Positions 47,036-60,701 of a stretch of DNA of 64,000 bases are shown in pieces. The DNA is from Eretmocerus hayati (lineage: Eukaryota; Arthropoda; Insecta; Hymenoptera; Aphelinidae). The position numbers and the translations under genes were made by a program. A model generated the notes under the pieces. That model was not told where the DNA came from. It saw only the letters and a list, made by a program, of their open reading frames with translations, and made no database searches. Within the stretch, counting starts at the first letter, position 1; every line of letters starts with the position of its first letter. The stretch is from positions 14,190,727-14,254,726 of the forward strand of contig CM056743.1 of assembly GCA_029851415.1 (NCBI GenBank), read 5' to 3'.

Positions 47036-47999
47036 TGTGACGGTTGAGTAGATAATCTTAACCATCATCTCTCTCTCCTGTTCCGAATCAATGTAATAAT
47101 ATAACCTTTTTACAAAATGTAGCAGAGCATCCGAGGAGAGAGCAGTGAGTTATATGTGTAAGGGCGATGACAGACAACCCGCTACGACATGAATCTCACG
47201 ACACGACGCGACGCGACACCGCCCGGCACGGCACTAAATCTATTCCTGCAAACTCAACCATCGATGGATTTGACTAATTTTCATAAATCATGACTGGTCA
47301 TGTGAAAATAAATCAAATCCATCGATGGTTGGGTTCACAAGAATGGATTGGGTGCCGTGTCGGGCGGTGTCGCGTCGCGTCGTGTCGTGAGATTCGTGTC
47401 GTAGCGGGTTGTCTGTCATCACCCTAAGAGAGAAAGACAGTAAAATCACGCGTTTGTCGCGAATCATCATCGAACCTTTAGGATCGCCGCACCGCGGCCC
47501 TCGTGTCCAAGCTAATCAGCTGATCGGCATCGCGCGTTAATTCAGACTTTGTTTGCCCGTCTTCCGAGCATACCATGTGGCCGCGATCGCAGCAATATCC
47601 CGCGCTTTCCGCAATTCCCTCGTGCTCGCGCCGCGTGTGCACCAGCTCCTGATCGAATACCTCGGCGACGTGCTCGAGAGGATGATCAAGCGGCGGTCCA
47701 GATCAACCTTGCGTCCAACCGATACCTGCACCCTGGACATCGTAGAACAATGACCATGCGAGCGGCCGATAGAGAAAAGACATTTCTGAGTACAGCCTTA
47801 AATTGCTCTCTCCCTGTTTGGGGCTTTACCTTTCGCTCTCTTCGTGCTCGCGATCGATGTGCACCATGTCAGAATTTCAGCTACAATTATTATTTTCCAG
47901 CACTCTACGCGTAATGTACTAATATACAAATTTGCTGGGCATTGCACACAGCCCAGCATGTGCGGCTGAATCAACTAGGCGAATCTCTCAGTCGTCACA
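47036..47999. mobile_element. solo LTR, 964 bp, with a nested MITE
   Basis: Begins TGTGACGGTTGAG and ends with the inverse-type CTCAGTCGTCACA, so the termini are TG...CA. CTTT is duplicated at 47032-47035 and 48000-48003. Repeat R copy 1 shows the uninterrupted site, proving an insertion. TG/CA ends with a 4-bp duplication fit a retrotransposon LTR (Ty3/gypsy-like size) left by recombination. A GC-rich tract at 47460-47760 is probably the R/U5 leader; its 66-codon frame at 47553-47753 is not called. Without the MITE the LTR is about 700 bp. Confidence 0.75.
47162..47424. mobile_element. 263-bp Harbinger-like foldback MITE nested in the LTR
   Basis: Near-perfect arms of about 120 bp begin GGGCGATGACAGACAACCCG on the left and, inverted, GGGTGATGACAGACAACCCG on the right. 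The arms contain a run of CGACACGACGCGACGCGACA and CCATCGATGGATTTGA. TAA is duplicated at 47159-47161 and 47425-47427, the 3-bp TWA target typical of PIF/Harbinger. High arm identity suggests recent insertion. Non-coding. Confidence 0.8.
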
Positions 48000-48003
48000 C
48001 TTT

Positions 48004-48215
48004 CAACACAAGTAGGTCTCTAATTAGCTGTTGGACTCCGAAAAAGGGAGTATTATCCAAAATAAATTCTTTGACTCTTGCAATTGGCGGATTTTGGGTT
48101 CTCCGTTTATCGATATTTTGGGAAAAATAGTTCAAAAACTTTTTGAACAGCCGAATTTGGAAGAAACTATCATGATACGAGTTCACATATAGTTTCCGTA
48201 GCGCTGAGAGGAAAG
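48004..48215 (-). pseudogene. repeat R, copy 2, 5' part
   Basis: Minus-strand frame from 48186 reads NSYHDSFFQIRLFKKF and later QNPPIARVKEF, paralleling copy 1 at 6415-6600. The frame is interrupted at 48004 by the solo LTR. Confidence 0.5.
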
Positions 48216-49311
48216 TTCCAGCGTTCCAGCCGTAGAAACAATTTTAGAGTTGCCAAAATACAAGCACAGGATTAATCAAGAGTTAACATACCACGTATTC
48301 TCGAAAAAATCAAATGCATCATGTTATATTTGGATTTGAGTCTCATTCTTTACAAATAATTCCTTAAATGATGTAAAAAAAGGTATATAGAACAAAAGTT
48401 ATTCAAAGATCTGACTGAACTTTGCGAGCTTTCATCACTCATAAAAAATTCACTCCAGGGAAAGAAAGTGATGAGAATTCGTGTTCAACACCTGAATATA
48501 CGTAAAATGTATATTCTGATGCGTATAAGCAATGGCTGAACATCACGAATATCTACAATAACGTCATTCAGCGGGAACAATCTCATTTAAAAATCCTTCA
48601 CTAACCATTACACACTAGTAGTGTATTTCAATTAAAAAATGAAGCCTTGCCTCGCTAATATAAAAATTCAATTGCAGATTTATTTTAATAATTAATCTGC
48701 ATAACAATTATTTTATATACCCTTTGCAGCAAAGAAATAAGACTCTCAGAATATCGCTCTCGTATTTAATACACACTGTTTCACTACTATAGATGCAACG
48801 GTATATGTTTTATTCAGCTCTGAGCCTTATACTTCAACTTCTCTTCGGTCGATTAATTTTAACGACAGTAAAGAAAAATATGTTGCTCGCTAAAAATATA
48901 TATATTTCAAACTCGAGAGGTACGAGTATGATTCGCAATTAGATGGCCTATTCGGAGCAAATCTTTCGTCGTCGTCGTTGTTGTTGCAGTTCCCATATAT
49001 AGGTTATTTACTATTATATGTATAAGGTAGTCTTGAACGAGTATACGTGTGTAAAAGTCGTTTAGAGTTGGAGCTGAGCTAAATTGCTCGTAATTGCTCT
49101 CGTGGACGAACAGCTTGGCTCATTTTGCTTACAATATTTTGTTCACAGAGTCGTTACAAATATTATATATACACACTCACATGCATACTTTCAACTGAAC
49201 ACATACATACATTACAAAGGGTTAGAAATATGGATGATCCCCCTATATATGTGCAAATCTATATCGCTGGAGTAATATTTTGAGAATTTTTATTTCTTCC
49301 TCTATACAATA
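48216..49311. other. non-coding stretch
   Basis: No gene recognised. 48640-48730 is very AT-rich with several TAAT/ATTA motifs, unremarkable for its composition. Confidence 0.4.
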
Positions 49312-50535
49312 GGGGAGAGTGGGGCAAAATTGGACGGGGGCAAAATTGGATAAGTGAGATAGCTCGGTCGGAGGCCAGTCTAGGTTTTTGCCACTTAAAT
49401 TCTCTTTTAATACCATCACAGACAAAAGGTTTTCATCGCAGTTAGACCTCCTGAAACAATACTAGGAGTCCACGCTGACCTAGGGGTGCTTTTTGGGGCC
49501 TCACGCAGATTATTTTCCAAATGCAAAAATTCACGCTACTTTTGCACAAGTGGAGGAGCTCAATCGCCATTCGGGGGTCAGAAATTACATTACAAAATGA
49601 AGATTTTGAGCCGCCCTGGGCCGAAATCGGTTCACTTGGTCCCAAATGATCACAATTCTGCGAAAAAAACGCCTGGGGGCATTTTTGGACGAATTGGTGG
49701 GGGCGAATTTGGACAATGCTAACTCCCATCTAAAATCGGTCGACCGATCGCCTGTACGTGTTTTTTACGAAGATAACTGCCCGTATCGAGGCGCGTATGC
49801 GTTTCGGCGAATTTTTCGAAGCGCGGAAGGTTGAGGGTGAGTTAAGTGATTGAAATTGGGTGAGAAAGTGAAGTTACGATGTCCAATGATGATTCGAGGA
49901 GTCAGACTAGAGGTCAGAAGTCACTTTCAACGTGTTCCAAGATAGTGCTCGATTTGAGCATTTTCACTCTTGCATTTGCTGATATCCGGTTGATTGTCGC
50001 ACTCTATCATATGAATCGTTGACTTAGGGCAAGTATGGGTATCTCCAATATGAAGAAAAGTCGACTCTTAGAAGCCGCGAGACGATTACTGATTGCTGAA
50101 GACGGTAGTGCGCCAATAAACCGCCTAATTCAATAATGTTCAAAATTGACACAAAAATGGCTCGCTCGCTGAGCCTATGAGAGGATGTGAAAGTCTCAGG
50201 CGGGTTTCCCTCTTGGTACTGGGTTATTGCCACGTGTTTTGATGAGCAAATGCGACTTTTATTGGTAAGGAATAATGTCGTATACCTCAATTTTGAAAGG
50301 CCGTACAAATTTGTCCCCAAAACTGTCCTAAAGGGCCCCCAAACGCGGGGTAAATTAGGACAGATTTTCGTTTTTTAACTTCAAGAAAAAGTATGAACGC
50401 TGAGACCTAGGGGTCTGGAAAATTCCTTACAATTTATTCAATAGTTGAACTCCAAAGTCCCCATAGCGTGCCTAGTCCCAAGTATCGTCAGATAACCCCA
50501 CTGCAAAATCCGTCCAATTTTGCCCCACTCTCCCC
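49312..50535. mobile_element. TA-flanked TIR element E, 1,224 bp
   Basis: Perfect 25-bp inverted ends starting GGGGAGAGTGGGGCAAAATT and continuing GGACG. TA flanks both sides (49310-49311, 50536-50537). The core GGGGCAAAATTGGA is repeated in tandem at the left end and appears in variant form near 49690 and 50340. Interior frames (up to 98 codons) resemble nothing known, so it is probably non-autonomous. Identical ends suggest a younger insertion than A-D. Confidence 0.75.
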
Positions 50536-51741
50536 TATTTATCATCTGCTTCATAGAAAAATTTTATTACAAGCCACACAGAAAGCCAATAATCTGTAGT
50601 TATATTATGAAATCGATGATTCAGAGCGCGCATAATACCGGAAATAGCTATGCGCGCTTTTTTCAAAATTGCGCGCTTATATTTGTACGCTCGATTAAAC
50701 TGTATCGGCTGTGGAAAATTTTTTTTTGCTTCTGAGTTTTTTGATATAAAAAATTCGAGAAAAGTTATTCAGCTTTGAGTTAACATGTATTAGCTTCTAT
50801 GGATGTAATTGATGCTCGGACGTTGCGCGAAAATCAAAAAAGGTAGCTCGTTATATTCTGCTTGATAAATGCTATAGAAAAAGTGAAAGAAATTTTTTTT
50901 TGCTCAGACTGACATTGTAGTATATGCATCAGAGTGTAAAACAACACAATATCTGAAATTCTCCTTTAGAGGTACTATTACATACAGAAGATACGTAGAT
51001 GTATGCAACGAGGCGACTGTCGACGGAAACTACGACGACGACGACGATCAAGAAGTGCAATACGTGCCGCTGGGTAAATTTCTCGGTTGTGCTGCACGGG
51101 AGTACGCATGCATAATTTTATGTTCATTCCAGCACTTGGTGCATCTCGGAAAAAAAAAAATATTGCATCGCAAGAAAACGACAAGGATGAAACGACGAGG
51201 AGAAATTTTCCTCTCGCTTCTTGTTTTCGATTCGATATATACTCTTCTCTTTTTTCATAACCGTTCGGTTGAAGTATGTAGGTGCATATAATGCTTCGAT
51301 TTTCGATATATACATATTGAGTGCGAGTCTCGATGGATGTAATGTGCGAGATCAAGGCGCTCAATATTGAGTAAAACTGTATCGGAGACATGCTAATGGG
51401 GCATTTCTTATTATTATTATTATTTTTTTTTTTTTTTGAGAATTGGAGTTTTTTGCCGTGAACATATTGATCAAGATTTATATCGTACCACTGACGATTA
51501 TAAATACTTCATGATAACGCACCCAGAAAATTATCTCCCAACTTTCTGGTGATTTTTCACTTATTATTGATCCACGTATGCCACGATAATCAATTTTCAG
51601 TTTTAATCAAAGACTTGGTTGTATCAGGACATTGTAACTGAGAAATCCCCTGGAGTCGAAAAATCATTGGGTTTGTGTCCATCGAATGACTTTGAAAACG
51701 GCATTCAATATGAGGAAAAAGTATGTAAACAATAGAATGTA
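50536..51741. other. non-coding stretch
   Basis: A (ACG)n-like run at 51029-51045 lies in overlapping frames (50978-51391 minus, 51055-51291 plus), none recognised. Confidence 0.35.
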
Positions 51742-52661
51742 TGGGTGATTCTGAGATAACTTATGCATTCGATGTCCTGACCTCGCACTTATATTGAATA
51801 ACCAAATGTGAGGAGTGTAACGATGATATCTCATGTATATTCAAAAGAAAATGTCTCAATAATTTTGGGAGCTGATATGTGTTTCATGTACACCCTAGCT
51901 TACCAAAAGTGGCCAAAAATGTCCTTACCTTGATATGTACTAAATTGGAGTCGTATACATTTCAATCGCACAGTTTGCCGGGAATTACATTCAATCTCGA
52001 TTCCGCATCACTCAAATATCAAAATTGGGTTATCAAAATGTAATACTCACTTCAAAATAGTCAAAACACAGCCGACTTCTCTGTCCTGGAATTTTGCAAA
52101 TTTTTCGAATGCTCCTCGATAATTCGACTCCGGGTCAGCGAATCGCTTTAAACGGCTCTATAACGGCGGCAATTGATTCCTAATACACCAATAAACAAAA
52201 TACTACTACCAGCGGAATGATGAATTACGTGAACAGCTTCCCACGCGATGATTCATGGACAATTTTTCCGTTGCAAGATAAGAATTGTCCTTACCGTGGT
52301 CACTGGCTCTCGAACACTATGCATCGTCAAGGTCCAGAAATTTTCTTTACGGTCTCCTTTCATCGTGAAAATGGGCCATGTATTCGGAAAAAACGATCTG
52401 TTTCGATTTACGCCTTTGAGATCACTTTCTATGCCAAAATGTTCTTACAGTGACAAAAATATATCAAAAATTGCTCATATCTTTCACACAGATTGACTAA
52501 CGGTCATGCCAGTATGGGAATTGTTTTTGGATGCCAGATAGATTGGAAAACACCTATGAGCAGTCAGATTGCAGCTATATTCCAAATAGTCAATATTTGT
52601 CCAAATCCCAACCCCCGCCGTTTCTGCCCTCGAAATACCTAAGTTATCTCATAATCATCCA
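51742..52661. mobile_element. TA-flanked TIR element M, about 920 bp
   Basis: The left end TGGGTGATTCTGAGATAACT and inverted right end TGGATGATTATGAGATAACT are followed by TA on both outer sides (51740-51741, 52662-52663). No recognised transposase; frames at 52217-52496 are not called. Confidence 0.6.
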
Positions 52662-55600
52662 TATACTCAAATTGAGAAAAATTATGAATATGCAATGACA
52701 TCTGATTTTCGTTACTGACGAATGTGCGTAATTTACTAACATAGTCTAGCCTAATGTGCGGTTCAAGCAGGTTTTTCACTATACTATGATTGACTCTACA
52801 GTACAGAGGAGATTTCTACGGTGAAAATGCGGATTTGATGGTATAGGGTTCGATTCCTGGATCTTCCAAGAAGCCATTGGGGATGTATCCGGGAACGGTG
52901 TCTCGGTTCCGAACTAGTGTGATTCTTGGTGATTTCAAGCAGTCGCCTTTTACAGGATGGTCTCATCTATCTCAGAGCTCTCTGCCAACTGCGAGACTTA
53001 TCAGAGTCATATTTTGAACCACATCTTGTGGAACTAGAAAAATTGCGAGAGTCGACTGCTTTGGTCCAATTGAGTTGTTCAGAATGGTCGTCGGGGTGTT
53101 TTTCAACATTGGTATAGGTGTAGGGCTTGATATATCAGTTGTGCTGACTGTTGGATGAATTGCGTGGGTACCGAAGCTAGATTAATTGGCATCGCGAGGG
53201 TAACCGTTGCTAAGTGAATGCATTTTTTTTCGTTTCGATCCATTTTTGAACGACACCTTTATCATCCAAAAATTCTATCATGATAAAAAATCATTCCACT
53301 CTGCTCAACTGTGATTTCAGTTAATCGACTATCACAATGATATACTAATTTAGATACAAAAGTCTGGACGGATTCTAAATTTTAAAGATTAAGTGCGTGA
53401 ATTCGTGAGTTTTTTGAGGGTTACATAAAAAAAGTGAATCCCAATATTAAATTCCAATATTGACAATTGCTACTCGCCAGAACATAACTGGTAATTATGA
53501 TTACTGTGCGCTAGTATCAGAAGACTGGACATTAGTAGAATTATGTACAGAGGTTGATGGGACTTGATTGACTCAATCCAGATGAACCATTCAAAATCAG
53601 TAGAACAGGTAAATAATGAATCTGGCAGACCAAAATTTGTCAATGGTGTATCTCTGATTCGTCATGTGAACTCTCATCCAAAGAGGAGTGAAAATAGTGG
53701 AAAATTTGAAATTGAAAAATTCCAGTGTTTTTCACCTCAAATAACATGATTGAAATGAACATTTGGAGGGCCGGTATTTTAAAAATGCAGAAAACGTTGA
53801 AATCCCCGATAAAAGTACCCAAACTGAGGGTGAATGTTGGTCGATCATGACATGACGCCATGACGTCATATCTACCCCGCATGGTACAGAGCCACGTTGA
53901 AGGCAGAGTAAATTTTGCGTAGCTTTATCTCAGGCCAAAATTGTTCAATTTCGATGCTCAAGCATGGAAATTGATGATATTTTACAGACAAAAAAAGATG
54001 TGAATCGAATGACTTAAGACAATTTCACTTGATGGCGATGTGTCAGCGCTCTAAAAATCAACAACAAATTTCCCGTTCCGTCAAAAACTGCAGATCGCGA
54101 ATGTTGATAATTCAGGCTCGATAGGGCCAATCTTCAACTTGAAGAATGTAAATTGTTTTTCTTATTCTCAAGACAAAAATAAATAAGTACATCGGATTCG
54201 GAAATTGTGTGTCGTAGTAAAATGTCTAAGCCAAAAAGCCATGACGCTCCATTGCATCATACCGGTACTCTAAAGGTTCAAGGGAAAATTCTTTAAACAT
54301 AGCCAAAATAATTCACATCTGTAAAACGATTGAGGTAATTCCATGCTGACATTGTGATGTTGTGAAGCTTTCACTTTGCTAAAAAATGAGTAGCATATAC
54401 AAGAAGAGGGCTTGGAATAAAACGTTAGAAGGAACGTGAAAAATCCACAGAATTAGCAGCTGCAAGGTAAATCTCGGTACAGTTCAACCCTTACCCGATC
54501 TGAGAAAACGTATGCATGAAGTATATCATAAATAGACCTTGCAACGTTAGTTATTTGTAAAGGCAAACGTGCGACATTGTCTCCTAAATTTAGCATTCCA
54601 CGCCAGTACATGGTTATGGAATTTATATGAAATTGTGCAAATTACTCACTGAACAGCTTCTACATACTCTTTGTCATCCCACATTCTATTATATAATATG
54701 TACGAAAGATACCGGATAGAGAAATAATCCGCTACAGCTACGCCAACAATAGGAATTCTTAACAGATACAGTAACCGTATTTTTGATACTAATCGCTGTC
54801 AATATTTCTTGATCGCATTGAATTTTGCAGAGTGTTGACATTATCAGGGTCCATGTTTTGAACGCATCATTTTTCTCCAAACTATTTTATTATTAGTCCC
54901 TCGGAATACCATTTTCATTTGAATTTACGGCTGCTTCATTCGCTTTTTAACTTAAGTCACGTAGATCTTACCCAATTTGGTTCATCCCGTTGTTACTCAT
55001 GATATACTTTGTAGCCGTGTGTATTTCTGTTCGAGGATATGTTGACTCTGATTCATGGACAGGTTTTAAGGATGGAATGGGGCACAGTATACTAGTATCG
55101 AGCCAAAAACTTGACGATTCTTATGCATGATTTACCAAAGAGCTCACTTAGAAAAATATTCTGTGGCATCTGTTGTAGTTCGTAGTAACGATACTATTCT
55201 CAACTTGATACGATATAATGATAATGACCCGTATACTCAAATTGAACATGATAAAGCGGGGCGTCATGTTAAAGACTCATTGATAAACATGGTCTACCTG
55301 TCTCTCAATAAGATGATAAAAAATAACTACTCTTTTGGAGCAGCTTTCCAAGAGCAATATGATTAACTTGGAGACTGATTTTTTACCACGTCAATGATCA
55401 TTCATATCTGAAACTTGCAAGGTCTAACAACTCCAAGAAAACTCTATCAAAATGAGCGTTTTGGTACATTCGTAATAGTCCAGAAACTAATCCCTTCAAC
55501 ACACTTTTATCATTTTATGCACTTTCTCGGAATTGTTTGAAGCGGAAATACGATTTGTGTTAATTCGGAAAACTAGATTTGCTCCACTATGAGTAGGATT

Positions 55601-56600
55601 ACTACTCAAAAAGAGTGAACCAATGAACCGTTTGTACTCCAAAAAATAACCCTCAGAGCTAGAACTTGCGACGATTGATTTTTTGGCTTGAATGAATTAG
55701 CAATCTATTCTCATCATTACCCTTATCCACTTATAGATCAAAGAATTTAATTATCTCTGAAGTGTACTTGTGAACACGTGTATAGCCTCACGTTTGTGGA
55801 GTGTCAACTTTTAAAAAGTGACAATTTGTAACGTTATCCTCAAAATAGAGAACTGAAAATCATACGTGTAAATTACGCACAAGAGAAAAATGGTATAGCC
55901 ATTTGGCGAGTGAACTGAATAAATAAAGTTCCGTAGGTAACACATAACCTATTATTAGAGCGCGTCAGGATTTACCCTTCTATTCTTTCCTCTCTCATTC
56001 TTAAGCCCAATACTTCTCATCCCTTTACTTTTATACACTCACTATAGTAACTAGAGTACAGTTGACAGTACATGTAATAAACGGCATTGCGCGTGCGCAT
56101 GTTATATATATGTATAGGGACTTTTGAGATGTAAGCGGTAGATTCGTTGAAAACAGTTGCATGCTTACGCCTTTTGCACGTTTTAATTATACGTTTGTCG
56201 ACTGAAGCCTATATTCTATACTGAGTCATTGTTTTAAGCTTTTCAGAGCGCGAAATACATATTGTGTACAAGTTGACAAGTGCAAGTTGAAATTAAAAAA
56301 TTTTTATCGCTACACCTCGACGAGTTTGTGTGACACTAGAGATAAGAGTTGCACTGATAAGAATGATTGAAAGCGCAGAAAAGAATCAGGAAATTGTGTA
56401 AAATTGTTGTTGATGCAATATAGATATGAATATCAACTGGATTTTTCATCACGCTTACACTCGCGCTTACGTATTTACTGTAACTTTGAATTAGTTGTTC
56501 AGCGATAGATTCAATTTGGATATTTCAATCTTACAGATTATATTTCTGGTGTGTCTCATCCAAAATAATCGATTTGAGACTTTAACAAATTTTGGGACTG
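52662..56600. other. non-coding stretch
   Basis: No gene recognised. A B-box-like GGTTCGATTCC at 52848-52858 has no tRNA around it. TGCGCGTGCGCA at 56088-56099 matches the NRF1/erect-wing consensus on the minus strand, an isolated site. Short frames (53564, 55127, 56495) are not recognised. Confidence 0.4.
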
Positions 56601-56927
56601 ACAAGGGGAGTTCGGAGTCTCCGTGTCCTAAAATCTCACCAAAATTTTTTTACAGTTTCGTATCCCCTAGGATATGAAGAACCCAAAGCAACTCTGTCAA
56701 ATAGGCCTCCCGTTCAGAGCTACAGCCTATGACATTAGCATTACCCATATAGGCCCATGTTAAAAAGTGATACATATAGATATACTGGCAACGCTAACAT
56801 TTTTGCTTGTAGCTCTGGACAGAAGGCCCATTTGACGGAGTTACTCTGGATTCATTTCTAGATGGTACGGAACTGTGAAAAAATTTTGGTGAGATTTCAA
56901 GACCTAGAGACTCCGGACCCCCCTTGT
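56601..56927. mobile_element. family P palindromic MITE, copy 4 (best preserved)
   Basis: Left arm 56601-56728 begins ACAAGGGGAGTTCGGAGTCT; the inverted right arm begins ACAAGGGGGGTCCGGAGTCT. Both arms carry AAATCTCACCAAAATTTTTT and end near GAGCTACAGC/AGAGCTACAAGC around an AT-rich loop. This copy defines the family layout used for copies 1-3. No TSD could be fixed. Confidence 0.65.
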
Positions 56928-59900
56928 GAGTAATCCGGAGCGCGTACGACCATTCCAAGTTCGAAATCGGTATTTTTTTTCGTCTTGAGGGACTTAGATC
57001 GCTGGTGAAGACATCAATTTTTCGCCCAAAGAAATCCATTGATGATCTTAGTACTACAAGTTCAAAATGTTGTAATGGAGGGTTCTCCAAAAAATTAAAC
57101 TGTTATGCATAGCAGATTATTAAGAATTCAAATCAATAGTTCACCACGAATTCATCCGTAGATAGAATTCAACAAATTAAGAATTAAATGTTACAATTGG
57201 ATATCAAAATTTGTGAATTCCGTGGTCGAGACATTTTTTTACACGGAATCATGACCGTGTCAATTCATTTTTTGTTTTTCTTCATCGACAATATTCTGCC
57301 TATCAAAAATATATCCGTTTCACAGGTAAAATCGTCAATTTGTATCCTTCAATACAATAAGGAAGGAAAAAATCGCATCTATCCAAATTTAAGAATTAAA
57401 AATGTTCATCATATCGAAAACAATTTCAACCCGAATGTGTCGATATTTCCACCAAAAACTTTTATCAGCATCGAGCTACTAGCTACTTGTGTCCATCACT
57501 CACGTAATACGAGCAAACTTCGAACCAAGTAAATACATACCCTTCATTCGTGAAATTCGCACGTTTGTATTATGGGATTGAGGTAGCTTTCGTGAAATTT
57601 AGATACTCATGCAGGATTGACTCGATGACTATCCAGTCCATCTCTACAACATAAATTGGGAAGGGGTCAATAGTGCGACACTCAAATGGGCCATAGGCAT
57701 AAACGGTTATTCGCTAAAACGCGAGAATCGAAATCCCTTCGGTACTACTAGCAGTCATCGTAGCAATTCGCTATCCTACTCGATGTTCAATGATCGAAGC
57801 TAATGAAGCTCGACGATGGTGTGCAATGACGGTATGAAACGGCAATTCGGATTTGAAGCTCTTCACCGTATAATCGCTTGATCTTCCTCGATGACAATCT
57901 GTGTACGTGTATATATATAGTATATGTACCCGCGAGGCTTGAATCGACAGTCATTGACTACTCGATGACAGCTGCGTTCCATTAATTAATAGGGAGTGAG
58001 AGCTTGTGTAGAAGTGTAGGAGTGAGGTTATGGTTGGATACAAATGTCATCAGCGTTCACGTCGATGATGGCATGTTTGGGGATGAAGCAAATTCACATT
58101 TGTCGAACGATTGCGAATCAGTGCAACGCCATCAAATGGAATGATACAACTGAATGACTGTGTTACCCGATGTCGTTACATCCATTTGCAAATGGTTTGA
58201 TGGTGGATTGGTAGGTGGGTAAAGCAAATTTGAGAAAATTTTCAGTGTCTGGTTGGAACGGATTGCAATGACAGTCATTGATGGGACTGTTTTACTCGGG
58301 GCTTTGAATTGTAACGAGAATTGCACTCTACCGATGATGTCGATGTAGATTCCAAATATCCATTGCTTTACTGAAGAGGAATAATTTGATCATGTACCAT
58401 ATTGAAAGTTGATTTCAAATGATTGATTCCATAAAATTTTGTGCAATAATGGAATATTTAGTGCAGCGATGTGCTATAATCTCTTAAAAATCAGAAGAAA
58501 CCTTGAGCATCGTGATTTCCATCGCATTTTACATAATGTTGTACCTCTCAACATCATCTGGAAACTTCTTAAATTACTTCCATACTTGTGACAAACCAAG
58601 TAAAAAATAATTCCCTTCGGACTTGTTTGTAGAAATGCATGAACAGATAGATGGATATTAGACAGTGGCGCTTCGACCATATGGCATACGAGAGAGAATT
58701 TTCATTTGGTCATCAAGAGTATGGAGTAGTCAAAGATATTATTCTTGGAGATTGGATAACAACGCTTCACAAGTTCTATCTCAAAGTTCAGCAAATATTC
58801 GCTGACTTGTGAATGGCCATTGAATAGGCGTGTGATCAAAGAAGTGAAGGTTGCACTTAACCTCAAAAGAAAGTTATCTTCATGAGATGTGATCCTTAAT
58901 AAGGGCTAAGAGTGTGAGAATCATCAAAGAGTTGAATACTGTAAGAGTATATCAATCAGAACAAATTAGACACTGTTGCTGTGGAGCATGAGAATAATAT
59001 TTCATATCTACAAGTGGAAACTTACAGTAATGATTCAGAAAATAGTTCTGGAATAGCTGAAAAGTGACATCGTAGACTATTGGTCACATCCATGAAGAGT
59101 ACTTGGATAATAATGTTTCCAGAGGTATGGATGATGCCAAGATTATCAATGGAACAGAATTATTTTGTGAAGAATGTACAGGTGGAAAAATAACCACATC
59201 AATTTTCGACGATAGAGATGCAAAAACTAGGTAGTCTAGGGAATTCCTACATTGTTATTTGGGTGTGCTCCCTCGCCAGAGCCATCTGTGAGTGAACTGA
59301 ATTACTTTTCCAATTCTGAATGTGATTCCTCTGGAATGTAGACATGTCACCTTTATGAGACATGAAGCTGATAATACCGGATGAATGAATGCGTTTTTGA
59401 AGAAACCAAAATGGACACGTTTTTTTTATCAATCAAGTTGGGTTTCAAGTTGATACAAACTTGACGAATTCCTAGGGTTGAATGATAACTCTTGGGTGAT
59501 GCAAGACGATTCATGAAATTTTCCCTGAATCGAGAGAATTTGATCTGATTCCCAAATGTCGTATCGGCTTCTATCAAAATGAGCATTCGTTTTATCGTTT
59601 ATGAAGACTTTCTTCAACGAAAAAACGAGAAATTTGCACAAAATTTCTCTTTCTCCTTGATATTCGCTGCGCTCACGGGTGTCATGACGTTGAGATTCAT
59701 CAGATAACTCGGAGAAGTCCTCACAGAAGATAGTTATTCAAGACTCATGCTGATATACCAGTCAGTTCACAAGCAGTCACAAATTTTGTAGTTTGGGTAA
59801 TTGTTATCCCATAGTTATTGAACTAATTATTGTTTCCACATTCTTTGCTCACATTTTGACAGCGAATCGTCTAGAATTTCGACCGAAAAAGATTTTGAAC

Positions 59901-60701
59901 CAATGAAACATAACGACCAAAACTCCGTCAACCGTTTTTTCTTGATACTTTTGGTCCACCTGTTCAACCTCTCAGCCCACTCTGAGAGGTTGATCAGGAT
60001 GATAATGGTCTTGGTTAGGGTTTCTCAGAATTCAAGAGTAGCTAAAACATTCTACCTCAGCGTGCATAACTCAGATCAAACGTTCTGCTTTCGTAATCAT
60101 CTAAACCTATCAGAAGCTACAGATCAAATCCTTTGAAAATCGCAGATATCTGAATGGAATCCAATCAACGCCCTAATATAACGTATATGTATAATAATAA
60201 CTCTCAAGTTTGAGCATCATCTTGGAATTCATGGGCGCACGTCTTAGGGTGCGTAAAGCTCCTTGAGATTTGTGAAGTACGTTGAGCTTTGCAATGGTCT
60301 AAGACTATATAGTATAGAATAGCCCATAATTGCGAGGAACCGCAACGAGCCTGATGAGAGTATGCTATCTACTGACAGCTCGCGCATTTTGGAGTATTGG
60401 GGAGCCAAGAGTAAACGCAATGGTTGTTCTGAAGGGTCTAATACTGTTGTTGGGAATGAGGAAGGATGAGAACGTCTTCAAGGATTACGATATCTATCTG
60501 CTTTGAGTATAGTCGACGTTAGAGTAGCAAATTTGCGAGTAGCATATCATAGGAGGAGTTCTATACTGCGTGCTGATGAATTTTGAATAGTTTTGATGGA
60601 GGGTACGATTGATGAAAATTTGATTTTGCTACCATACGTACCTGAGTATTGGTCATGAATATCCAGTACATCTGAGTCTCTGAAAGAATCAATAGTCTTA
60701 A
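56928..60701. other. non-coding stretch
   Basis: A 114-codon frame at 57188-57532 (Ile/Asn-rich) and others at 58132-59641 and 59903 are not recognised. No repeat boundary seen. Confidence 0.35.

Noticed and set aside
50978..51391. 137-codon minus-strand frame with an Arg-rich stretch
   Set aside because: The Arg run is the reverse of an ACG microsatellite; no known protein resemblance.
52848..52858. B-box-like GGTTCGATTCC
   Set aside because: No A box or cloverleaf at the right distance.
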